This document shows positions 52,286 to 62,055 of a stretch of DNA of 64,000 nt, piece by piece (positions within the stretch are counted from its first letter, which is position 1; every line of letters begins with the position of its first letter). The notes beneath the pieces were generated by a model that saw nothing but the letters and a program-made list of their open reading frames with translations, made no database searches and was not told the DNA's origin. The stretch is from Pseudoroseomonas cervicalis (lineage in GTDB: Bacteria > Pseudomonadota > Alphaproteobacteria > Acetobacterales > Acetobacteraceae). The stretch is from NCBI RefSeq assembly GCF_030818485.1, contig NZ_JAUTAJ010000004.1:847001-911000 (forward strand). Reading direction: 5' to 3'. A program made the position numbers and the translations under genes.

Positions 52286-52322
52286 GCGAACCGCCCCGGG
52301 GCCTGTCCCCGGGGCGGTTCGC
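52286..52322. terminator. Bidirectional terminator
   Basis: A perfect 16-bp stem (52286-52301 with 52307-52322) with loop CCTGT lies between the convergent engB and the beta-barrel gene. Confidence 0.82.
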
Positions 52323-52325
52323 GCT

Positions 52326-52865
52326 TCAGAAGCGCAGCGCGCCGCCGACGAAGAAGCCCTTGGCCAGATCGGCCTCGCCGCCGCCCTCGCGCGTTTCCAT
52401 CCGCTCGATCCGGTAGCCGCCCTGGACCGACAGGAAGGGCAGCACATTGGCCGTCAGCCGCGCCGAGGCGGAGCGGTAATCGCCACGGTCGCCGCTGGCC
52501 AGTTCGCCGGGCGCGTAGCTGGCATCAACCCCTGCCGACAGCAGCCCCGGGATCAGCCCGAGCGAGGCCGAGGCGCCGAGCCCGGCGCCGATCTCTCCAT
52601 CGCCCCGCACCGGGCGGGTGTAGATGCCCTTGGCCTGCACACCCACCGTCAGCGGCCCGAGCCCGATGGACGGCCCGACCCCCAGATCCACCACATCGCC
52701 GCGCCCGTTGCGGTCGGTCCAGCCGGCGGAGAGGTCGACCGGCCCCAGATCGGTGCGGCCTTCGAAGCGCCGGTAATTCTCGCCCAGGCTGGCGGACAGG
52801 TCGGTGGCCAGGGCCGCCGGGGCCATGCCCAGCAGCAGCAGGGCAGGGAGGAGGACGATGCGCAT
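52326..52865 (-). CDS. YfaZ-like outer-membrane beta-barrel protein
   Basis: A 179-residue protein with a signal peptide ([20 protein letters not shown]) and alternating hydrophobic strands ending in the aromatic GGALRF, typical of an outer-membrane barrel. The start of the mature part, [15 protein letters not shown], resembles YfaZ. No function is known. It is inverted within the otherwise co-directional rpmH-dapE block. A TAAGCGCTTA palindrome lies upstream in the AT-rich 5' region. Confidence 0.7.
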   Translation of the reverse strand: MRIVLLPALLLLGMAPAALATDLSASLGENYRRFEGRTDLGPVDLSAGWTDRNGRGDVVDLGVGPSIGLGPLTVGVQAKGIYTRPVRGDGEIGAGLGASASLGLIPGLLSAGVDASYAPGELASGDRGDYRSASARLTANVLPFLSVQGGYRIERMETREGGGEADLAKGFFVGGALRF

Positions 52866-53172
52866 GCGAAATACCTATGAAGCCGTGATAAGCAAGACGG
52901 CTAAGCGCTTAACATTGCTTGGACCTGGGGTGAAGCCATGCCCGGCCCGGCCCGCCATCCGCCACGCCTGCCGGGGCGTGGCCGTGGTCCTTACGCTTGC
53001 GGGCCTGGCGTGCCTGGCCGCCCCGGCAGGCCTTGCCGCGAGAGGCGCACCCTTCGCCCATGGCCCCCGGAGGCTTCCCGGAGACCGCCGGCGGCCCGGC
53101 TGGCCCGCCCTTGACCCCCCCGCCATGCTTCCCTATGGCGAAGCGCCACACGGGACCGGACAAGGCAAGGTC
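52866..53172. other. Intergenic region with palindrome
   Basis: The 307-bp gap between the beta-barrel gene and argB. The first 60 bp are AT-rich and hold a perfect 10-bp palindrome TAAGCGCTTA (52902-52911) flanked by AGCAA/TTGCT arms. The remainder is GC-rich. A reading frame continues upstream from argB but looks non-coding. Confidence 0.55.
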
Positions 53173-54057
53173 ATGACCGACGACGCGCGCAACCAGATGG
53201 AAATCCTCGCCGGTTCGCTGCCCTTCCTGAAGCGATATGACGAGCAGATCGTCGTCGTGAAGTATGGCGGCCACGCCATGGGCGAGGAGGCGGCCGCCGC
53301 GCGCTTCGGCCGCGACATCGCCCTGCTGGAGCAGATGGGGGTGAACCCCGTGGTCGTGCATGGCGGCGGCCCGCAGATCAACGCCATGCTGAAGCGGCTG
53401 AATGTGCAGTCGACCTTCGTCAACGGCCTGCGCGTCACCGACGCGGCGGTGGTGGATGTGGTCGAGATGGTGCTCTCCGGCACCGTCAACAAACAGGTCT
53501 CCGATTGCATCACCCGCGCCGGCGCCATCTCGGTCGGCATTTCCGGCAAGGATGGCGGGCTGATCCGCGCCCGCAAGCTGACCCGCACCTATCGCGACCC
53601 GGAGAGCAACATCGAGAGGGTGCTCGACCTCGGCTTCGTGGGCGAGCCGGAGCAGGTCGACCCGCAGGTGCTGGAACTGCTGATCGCTGCCGACATCGTG
53701 CCGGTGGTGGCGCCCGTCGGCGTCGGCGCCGATGGCCAGACCTACAACATCAATGCCGACACGGCCGCCGGCGCCATCGCCGGCGCGCTCAGCGCCTCCC
53801 GCCTGCTGATGCTGACCGACGTGCCCGGCGTGCTGGATGCCGAGAAGAAGCTGATCCCGGAGATGACGGTGGCCGAGGCGCGCGCCGGCATCGCCCAGGG
53901 CTGGATCTCCGGCGGCATGATCCCGAAGATCGAGACCTGCATCTACGCCATCGAGCAGGGGGTGAAGGGCGCCGTCATCGTCGATGGCCGCGTGCCGCAT
54001 GCCGTGCTGATCGAGCTGTTCACCGATGGCGGCGCCGGCACGCTGATCGTGCCCTGA
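53173..54057 (+). CDS. argB: Acetylglutamate kinase
   Basis: A 294-residue amino-acid kinase that phosphorylates N-acetylglutamate, the second step of arginine synthesis. [27 protein letters not shown] and [15 protein letters not shown] are diagnostic, and [11 protein letters not shown] and [11 protein letters not shown] complete the active site. Start ATG 53173 has an AAGG site; an upstream in-frame extension to 52804 is not conserved. Confidence 0.96.
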   Translation: MTDDARNQMEILAGSLPFLKRYDEQIVVVKYGGHAMGEEAAAARFGRDIALLEQMGVNPVVVHGGGPQINAMLKRLNVQSTFVNGLRVTDAAVVDVVEMVLSGTVNKQVSDCITRAGAISVGISGKDGGLIRARKLTRTYRDPESNIERVLDLGFVGEPEQVDPQVLELLIAADIVPVVAPVGVGADGQTYNINADTAAGAIAGALSASRLLMLTDVPGVLDAEKKLIPEMTVAEARAGIAQGWISGGMIPKIETCIYAIEQGVKGAVIVDGRVPHAVLIELFTDGGAGTLIVP

Positions 54058-54190
54058 GGCCAAGGGCAGCGCGGCCCTGCGCCGCGCTGCAGGGCCGCCG
54101 GGGCGGCCGAGGCTGCCGCCAGCGTTGACAGGGCCGGCAGCCACCCCGATACCCGCGCGACCTTTCTCCTCCGACGCGGGATGATCAGCC

Positions 54191-55018
54191 ATGGACCTTG
54201 CCGCCACCATCGCAGCGCTGTGGGAGCGCCGCGCCGAGCTTTCGCCCGCCACCCGGGGCGCCGAGCGCGAGGCGATCGAGAGCGCGCTGGAGCTGCTCGA
54301 TTCCGGCCGCGCGCGCGTGGCGGAGCCGGACGGGCAGGGCGGCTGGAAGGTCAATCAGTGGCTGAAGCAGGCGGTGCTGCTCTCCTTCCGCCTGGAAGAC
54401 TCCAAGGTCATGCCGACCGGCTTCGGCGCCTATGACAAGGTGCCGCTGAAGTTCGCGGACTGGGGCGAGAACCGCTTCCGCGAGGCCGGCTTCCGCGCCG
54501 TGCCCGGTGCCGTGGTGCGCCGCTCCGCCTTCATCGGCAAGGGCGTGGTGCTGATGCCCTCCTTCGTCAATCTCGGCGCCTATGTCGACGAGAACACGAT
54601 GGTCGACACCTGGGCGACGATCGGCTCCTGCGCCCAGATCGGCAAGAACTGCCACATCTCCGGTGGCGCCGGCATTGGCGGCGTGCTGGAGCCGCTGCAG
54701 GCCAATCCGGTGGTGATCGGCGACAATTGCTTCATCGGCGCCCGGTCCGAGGTGGCCGAGGGCGTGATCGTCGGCGAGGGCTCGGTGTTGTCGATGGGCG
54801 TGTTTCTCGGCGCCTCGACCAAGATCGTCGACCGCGCCACGGGCGAGGTCTTCATCGGCCAGGTGCCGCCCTATTCGGTGGTGGTGCCGGGCAGCCTGCC
54901 GGGCAAGGCGCTGCCGGATGGCAGCCAGGGCCCCGGCCTCTACTGCGCCGTCATCGTCAAGCGGGTGGATGCGCAGACCCGCAGCAAGACCTCGATCAAC
55001 GAGCTGCTGCGCGACTGA
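54191..55018 (+). CDS. dapD: Tetrahydrodipicolinate N-succinyltransferase
   Basis: A 275-residue left-handed beta-helix enzyme of lysine/diaminopimelate synthesis. The hexapeptide-repeat region includes [25 protein letters not shown] and [25 protein letters not shown], a complete DapD signature. It is 133 bp after argB and just 13 bp before dapE, so dapD-dapE are coupled. Confidence 0.96.
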   Translation: MDLAATIAALWERRAELSPATRGAEREAIESALELLDSGRARVAEPDGQGGWKVNQWLKQAVLLSFRLEDSKVMPTGFGAYDKVPLKFADWGENRFREAGFRAVPGAVVRRSAFIGKGVVLMPSFVNLGAYVDENTMVDTWATIGSCAQIGKNCHISGGAGIGGVLEPLQANPVVIGDNCFIGARSEVAEGVIVGEGSVLSMGVFLGASTKIVDRATGEVFIGQVPPYSVVVPGSLPGKALPDGSQGPGLYCAVIVKRVDAQTRSKTSINELLRD

Positions 55019-55031
55019 GGAGCCGACGGCC

Positions 55032-56162
55032 ATGGACCCGCTTCCGCTGCTGCAGGATCTGATCCGCTGTCCGAGCGTGACGCCCGCGGAGGGCGGCGCG
55101 CTCGGCGTGCTGGAAGCGGCGCTGCGGCCGCTCGGCTTCACCTGCACCCGGCTGGTCTTCGGTCCGGCCGGCGAGGAGGTGGAGAACCTCTTCGCCCGGC
55201 GCGGCAGCGGCGCGCCGCATCTCTGCTTTGCTGGCCATACCGATGTGGTGCCGCCTGGCGATGCCGCGCTGTGGAGCACGGACCCCTTCGGCGCCGAGCT
55301 GCGCGACGGCTTGGTGATGGGCCGCGGGGCCACGGACATGAAGGGTGGCATCGCCGCCTGGGTCGCCGCCATCGCCAGCCTGCCGGCCGACCTCCCCGGC
55401 AGCCTGTCGTTGCTGATCACCGGCGATGAGGAAGGCCCGGCCCGGTACGGCACCGTGAAGGTGCTGGAATGGATGGCCGAGCATGGCCACACGCCGGATC
55501 TCTGCATCGTCGGCGAGCCCACCAGCAAGGCGGTGCTGGGCGACACCATCAAGATCGGCCGCCGCGGCAGCCTGAACGCCGCCATCACCCTGCAGGGCGT
55601 GCAGGGCCACGCCGCCTATCCGCAGCGCGCCGACAACCCGGTGCACCGGCTGGTGCGGGTGCTGCACCGGCTGACGGCGCAGCCGCTCGATTCCGGCAGC
55701 GACTGGTTTGAGCCCTCGACCCTGCAGGTGACCAGCGTCGATGTCGGCAACCCGGCCACCAATGTCATTCCCGGCACGGCGCGGGCGCAGCTGAACATCC
55801 GCTTCAACGATCTGCACAGCAGCGACAGCCTGATCGCCATGCTGCATGCCGCCCTGCAGGCGGAGGAAGCGCGCTACACGCTGGAGGCCAGCTGCTCCGG
55901 CGAGAGCTTCCTGACCAAACCCGGCCCCTTTGTCGAGACGCTGCGCCAGGTGGTGGAGCAGGTCACGGGCGTGGCGCCGCAGCTCGACACCGGGGGCGGC
56001 ACCTCGGATGCGCGCTTCATCACCCGCCACTGCCCGGTGGCCGAGCTCGGCGCCGTTGGCGCCACCATGCACAAGGCCGACGAATCGACGCCGGTGGAGG
56101 AGCTGCGCGCCCTGTCGCGCCTCTATGCCGGGCTCATCCAGGCGCTGCTGACACGCATCTAG
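55032..56162 (+). CDS. dapE: Succinyl-diaminopimelate desuccinylase
   Basis: A 376-residue zinc enzyme that releases succinate from N-succinyl-LL-DAP. FAGHTDVVPPGD, GRGATDMKGGIAA and ITGDEEGPA hold the metal ligands and catalytic Glu, and GGTSDARFI and the C-terminal TMHKADESTPVEEL complete the site. The start is ATG 55032. With dapD it completes two adjacent steps of the succinylase pathway. Confidence 0.96.
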   Translation: MDPLPLLQDLIRCPSVTPAEGGALGVLEAALRPLGFTCTRLVFGPAGEEVENLFARRGSGAPHLCFAGHTDVVPPGDAALWSTDPFGAELRDGLVMGRGATDMKGGIAAWVAAIASLPADLPGSLSLLITGDEEGPARYGTVKVLEWMAEHGHTPDLCIVGEPTSKAVLGDTIKIGRRGSLNAAITLQGVQGHAAYPQRADNPVHRLVRVLHRLTAQPLDSGSDWFEPSTLQVTSVDVGNPATNVIPGTARAQLNIRFNDLHSSDSLIAMLHAALQAEEARYTLEASCSGESFLTKPGPFVETLRQVVEQVTGVAPQLDTGGGTSDARFITRHCPVAELGAVGATMHKADESTPVEELRALSRLYAGLIQALLTRI

Positions 56163-56438
56163 ACGGTTCCGGACGCGTCAGCGCGCCTGGGATCCGTCGC
56201 GGGCCCATGGCGCACCGGCCGATCGTTGCGGGCTGTGGCCGAACGGTCCTGTTGTGCTATGCTCGCGACAATGTCAGGTGCGTCCTGATCCGTCCCCGGG
56301 CTGCCCCCTCGGCACCCGCCCGTGGGCGGCGATCGGGCTGCGGGTCCGCAGCCCCATCCTCTTTCAGTGCAACATGCCCAGCAAAAGGCTGCGGCTCGGC
56401 CATGTCATGGGGCCCCAGCGGAGAGAGAACGAGCTGGC

Positions 56439-57818
<1,380 letters not shown>

Positions 57819-57868
57819 GCGGCACAGGCTGACCGGGAGCCCGGCCAGCCTGACTGCCCCGAAAAGCA

Positions 57869-57894
57869 GAAGGCCGCCCGGTGGGGCGGCCTTC
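57869..57894. terminator. Bidirectional terminator between pleD and rpmG
   Basis: GAAGGCCGCCC (57869-57879) pairs with GGGCGGCCTTC (57884-57894) around GGTG, between convergent pleD and rpmG. Confidence 0.75.
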
Positions 57895-57930
57895 GGCGTT
57901 CAGGCATCGCGCCGTGGCCGGCGCGGCACC

Positions 57931-58098
57931 TTACTTGATCTTGGATTCGCGGAACGCGACATGCTTGCGCGCGACGGGGTCGTACTTGCGCATCTCGAGC
58001 TTGCCGGTGGTGTTCCGGGTGTTCTTCTTGGTCACGTAGAAGTACCCGGTGTCAGCGGTGCTGACGAGCTTGATCAGAATCGTGTTCGACTTGGCCAT
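57931..58098 (-). CDS. rpmG: 50S ribosomal protein L33
   Basis: A 55-residue ribosomal protein, [20 protein letters not shown] through [20 protein letters not shown] to FRESKIK, matching alphaproteobacterial L33. It is too short for usual ORF cut-offs. It stands alone on the minus strand. The four-Cys form of L33 is not used; this is the Cys-free type. Confidence 0.96.
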   Translation of the reverse strand: MAKSNTILIKLVSTADTGYFYVTKKNTRNTTGKLEMRKYDPVARKHVAFRESKIK

Positions 58099-58231
58099 GA
58101 CATTCTTCCGTGGGCGCCGACGGGCACCCCAAGCCTGGCGGCAGAAGGCCGCGCACCCGGGTGCGACGCGAGAGGCCGCAACCTAGCCATCTGGGCCGGT
58201 CAGTCAAGGGAAAGGTGGCGCCGCGGCCCTG

Positions 58232-59774
58232 TCAGCGGGGCAGAGCGGCCCTGTAGGCACCGGGATTGTCGAGCAGCGCGCGCGCCGCCTGGAGGTCCAG
58301 CTCGCGCCCCTCGGCCGGCGGGCAGGTGCCGCGCAGCGCCGCCACCTCGCTGGCCGGCACCGGCGCGCGGGCGCGGCGCTGGCGCTGCAGCACCGCCCCC
58401 ATCGGCGCCATGCCGGCCCCCAGCGCCTGCAGCCCGCTGCGCGCCGCCTCCAGCCCCAGCGAGGTGCAGAGCGCCGGCAGCACGCCAAGCCCCTGCACCG
58501 GCCAGCCGGCGGGCGCCAGGACACGCGACCAGGAGATCAGCACCTCCGCCCCGTTGGAGAGCGGGATGACCACCTGGATCAGCCCCTTGCCCAGCGTCGC
58601 GCTGCCCACCACCACGGCGCGGCCACGGTCGCCGAGCGCCGCCGCGACGATCTCGGCGGCGCTGGCGGTGCGGCCATCGACCAGCACCACCAGCGGCCGG
58701 CCCTGGGCCAGGTCGGTGCCGGCGGCGTCCCAGACCCGGCGGGCATCGGGGTGGCGGCCGATGCTCTGCGCCACCAGCCCATCCGACAGGAAGGCATCGG
58801 CCACGCTCATCGCCTGGCTCAGCACGCCGCCGCGATTGCCGCGCAGGTCCAGCACCAGCCCGCGTGGCGGGGTCGGCGAGGAGAAGGCATTGGCCAGCGC
58901 CTCGCTCAGCTCCTCCGTGCTGCTGGCGGAGAAGACAGGCAGGCGCATCCACAGGATGCCGTCCTGCAGCTCGGTCAGCAGCGGCTGCAGCGCCTGGCTG
59001 GCGCGGGCGCAGCACCACGCGCAGGCGCTGGCTGCCGCGGCGCAGCTCCAGCGCCACCTCGCTGCCCGGAGGGCCTTCCAGCATCTCCGCCGCCATGATG
59101 ATGCGGCGGGCGCTGACCGGTACGCCATCGATGCTGCGCAGCTCGTCGCCCTCGCGCAGCCCGGCGCGGGCGGCCTCGCCCTCCGGCTGCAGCGTGGCGA
59201 TCACCAGCCGGTCCTGCGCCCCGGCCGCGACCCGCAGGCCGAGGCCCGACTGGCCGACCCGGCGCTGCCGCGCCTGCCAGGCCTCCTCGGCGGTGATGTA
59301 GCGGCTATAGGGGTCGAGATGGTTGAACACCTCCTCGAACCCCGCCTGCATCACCCGCTCCACCCCGGCGCGGCGCAGGGCGGGGGAGGCGGTCCAGGCC
59401 TCGGCATAGAAGGCGGAGAGGCTGTCGGCCAGCGCATCGGCCGGGTTGCGCGGCGCGGCCGGGCGGCGCGCGCCCTCGGCGGGCGGCAGCGGCGCGTCGG
59501 GCAGCGGCGCCTCGCGCAGCGTGGCGCCGTCCTGGCGCAGCCTCAGCTGGCCGTTCTGCACATCGGCGGCGAAGCCGGTGTCGAGCGCGCCAAGGCCGCG
59601 CAGCGACCACAGCGCCAGCTCGCCTGGTGCCGCCACTTCCAGATGGCGCTCGAGGATGGCGGCAAAGGCCTCGCGCAGCACCAGACGGATCTGCGGCCGG
59701 GAGAAGCCGGTCTCCTGCTGCGCGGCGGCGGGAAGCGGCCAGGCCGAGAGGAGCAGCATGCCCAGCAGCAGCAC
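58232..59774 (-). pseudogene. S41 C-terminal processing peptidase-like protein, frameshifted
   Basis: A periplasmic S41 protease with signal peptide (VLLLGMLLLSAWPLPAAA), a helical region, and a PDZ domain (SGLGLRVAAGAQDRLVIATL, REGDELRSIDGVPVS). After SQRLRVVLRP the frame changes near 59000-59010; the other frame resumes with SQALQPLLTELQDGILWMRL, then the catalytic domain with LDLRGNRGGVL, DGRTASAAEIVAAAL (Ser) and SATLGKGLIQVV (Lys). One extra base near GCGCGGGC explains it. The start is uncertain: GTG 59774 (used), TTG four codons before it, or ATG 59759. It lies just downstream of rnr. A sequencing error is possible. Confidence 0.8.
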
Positions 59775-59815
59775 GGCCAGCAGCAATCCTGACCGCGGGG
59801 CGAAGGCGGGGCGGG

Positions 59816-62053
59816 CTAGCGCGCCGTGCTGCCGCGCCCGGCGGTCGCGGCTCCCTTGCTGCGGTCCCTCTTCGTACCCTTCTCGTCCCTGGGCGCGATT
59901 CGCCGCACCCGGCTGCGCCGCGCGCCGGGGGGCGGCGCGCCTTGCAGCAGCTCGAAGACCAGCCCGCCCGTCAGCGGCATGGCGTCGGCCAGGCGCAGCT
60001 CCACCTCCTGCCCCAGGGTGAAGGCAAGGCGCGTGTAGCGACCGGAAAGCCGTCTTTCGGCTTCCTCGAAGATCCATTGATCGTCCGGCAGGGATGACAA
60101 TGGCACGAGACCGCCCGCGCCATTCTCCTCAACCGTGACGAACAGACCGAAGCGTGTCACCCCCGAAATGCGCGCAGCGAACATGCTGCCGACGCGTGAC
60201 GCCATGTGCAGCGTCAGATAGCGCTCCACCGCCTCGCGCTCCGCCGCCGCGGCGCGGCGCTCGGTGCGGGTGATGTGCTCGGCGGTGTCGGGCAGGCGGG
60301 TGATCTCCGCCTCGGTCAGCCCGTCGGGGCCGAGCTTCAGGCCGCGGATCAGCGCCCGGTGCACGACCAGATCGGCATAGCGGCGGATCGGGCTGGTGAA
60401 ATGCGCGTAGCGGGACAGCGCCAGGCCGAAATGGCCGATATTGTCCGGCGCATAGGCGGCCTGGGACTGGGCGCGCAGCACCGTCTCATGCAGCAGCCGC
60501 GCCTCGGGCCGGCCTTCGACCTTCTCCAGCAGCCGGGCGAAGTGGATCGGCCGCAGCTCCCCCGCCGCCGGCAGGTCGAGATCGAGCGAATCGAGGAATT
60601 GCCGCAGCCCCTCCAGCTTGGCGTCGGAGGGGCGGTCATGCACGCGGTAGAGCAGGGGCTGGGACAGCCGCTCCAGCTCCTCCGCCGCGCAGACATTGGC
60701 GGCGACCATGAACTCCTCGATCAGCCGGTGGGAATCGAGGCGTTCGCGCGGCAGCACGTCGCGCAGCTGCCCATCCGGGTCCAGCAGCACGCGCCGCTCC
60801 GGCAGGTCGAGGTCGAGCGTGCCGCGTTTCTGGCGCGCCGCGTGCAGGGCGGCGAAGGCGCCGTAGAGATGCGCGATCTCCTCGCCCGGCAGCTCCGGCG
60901 GGGCGCCCTGGTCGCGCGCCGCCTGCACCTGCTCATAGGTCAGCCGGGCCAGGGAGCGCATCAGCCCGCGGCCGAAGCGGTGGCCGAGCTTCTGGCCGTT
61001 GGCGTCGAAGCGCATCTCGACGAAGAGGCAGCCGCGCTCCTCGCCCGGGCGCAGGCTGCACAGCCCGTTGGACAGGGCCTCGGGCAGCATCGGCACGACG
61101 CGGTCGGGGAAGTAGACGCTGTTGCCGCGGCCCCAGGCGGCGCGGTCCAGCGCGCTGTCGGGGCGGACGTAATGGGCGACATCGGCGATGGCAACGACCA
61201 CGCGCCAGCCGCTGCCCTCCGGCGCCGCCCAGACGGCGTCGTCGAAATCCCGCGCATCCTCGCCATCGATGGTGACCAGGCGCAGGTCGCGCAGATCCTC
61301 CCGCCCGGCCAGCCCGACCGGCGCGGCGGCCTCGGCCTGGGCGACCGCCTCGGGCGGGAAGGCATCGGGAATGCCATGGGCGTGGATGCAGAGGATGGAA
61401 ACGGCGCCCGCCGCCTGCATGGGTCCGAGGCGCTCGACGATGCGCGCCGGCTGCAGGCCGAAGGGGCGGCCGGGCAGGGGTTCGGCCAGCACCAGCTCGC
61501 CCGGCTCGGCACCGGCGGTATCCTCGGGCGCCACGCTCCATTCGGCCTTCTGGCGGCGGTCGGTCGGCTGCAGCCGGCCTTCCTGGTAGACGCCGAGGAT
61601 CCGCGCCCCCTCCGAGCGGCCGAGCCGCTTGAAGCTGCGTCCCTCATAGCGAGAGGGGCCGATCGGCTTCAGCCGCGCCATCACCCGCTCGCCGGGCGCC
61701 AGCGCCGGCTGGCCCGGCCGCTCGGGCCGCATCAGCACCAGCGGCGGACGGCCCTCGCCCTGCCAGTGCAGCGGGCGGGCCATCGGCTCGCCATCCGGGC
61801 TGATGCCGAACACCTCGACCGGTGCCATTTCCGGCAGCGCCTCGCGGTGCCGCAGCTGCTTGCCGCCGGCGCGCAGCAGGCTGCCCTCGCGCTCCAGCTC
61901 GCGCAGCATGTCGCGCAGCGCCGGGCGCTGATCGGTGGTCAGGCCGAAATGGCGGGAGATTTCGGTCTTGCCGACGCGGCCGGGCGCCTCCCGCAGGAAG
62001 CGCCGCAGCGCGTCGCGCGAGGGCAGCGGGGCCGGGGGCGTCTCCCCGGCCAC
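59816..62053 (-). CDS. rnr: Ribonuclease R
   Basis: A 745-residue 3'-5' exoribonuclease of the RNB family. After an N-terminal helical/winged region (ISRHFGLTTDQRPALRDMLREL), cold-shock-like domains lead to the RNB domain with the metal Asp cluster TIDGEDARDFDDAVWA, then YANFPDR-like FPDRVVPMLPEALSNGLCSL. An S1 domain (GSMFAARISGVTRFGLFVTVEENGAGG) and basic tail follow. The start is GTG 62053, two bases after the topA stop. It probably forms an operon with topA. Confidence 0.94.
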   Translation of the reverse strand: MAGETPPAPLPSRDALRRFLREAPGRVGKTEISRHFGLTTDQRPALRDMLRELEREGSLLRAGGKQLRHREALPEMAPVEVFGISPDGEPMARPLHWQGEGRPPLVLMRPERPGQPALAPGERVMARLKPIGPSRYEGRSFKRLGRSEGARILGVYQEGRLQPTDRRQKAEWSVAPEDTAGAEPGELVLAEPLPGRPFGLQPARIVERLGPMQAAGAVSILCIHAHGIPDAFPPEAVAQAEAAAPVGLAGREDLRDLRLVTIDGEDARDFDDAVWAAPEGSGWRVVVAIADVAHYVRPDSALDRAAWGRGNSVYFPDRVVPMLPEALSNGLCSLRPGEERGCLFVEMRFDANGQKLGHRFGRGLMRSLARLTYEQVQAARDQGAPPELPGEEIAHLYGAFAALHAARQKRGTLDLDLPERRVLLDPDGQLRDVLPRERLDSHRLIEEFMVAANVCAAEELERLSQPLLYRVHDRPSDAKLEGLRQFLDSLDLDLPAAGELRPIHFARLLEKVEGRPEARLLHETVLRAQSQAAYAPDNIGHFGLALSRYAHFTSPIRRYADLVVHRALIRGLKLGPDGLTEAEITRLPDTAEHITRTERRAAAAEREAVERYLTLHMASRVGSMFAARISGVTRFGLFVTVEENGAGGLVPLSSLPDDQWIFEEAERRLSGRYTRLAFTLGQEVELRLADAMPLTGGLVFELLQGAPPPGARRSRVRRIAPRDEKGTKRDRSKGAATAGRGSTAR

Positions 62054-62055
62054 GC

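Noticed and set aside
52804..53172. A 123-codon in-frame upstream extension of argB.
   Set aside because: The extension has no conserved sequence and crosses the control region of the beta-barrel gene; the ATG at 53173 matches the family start.
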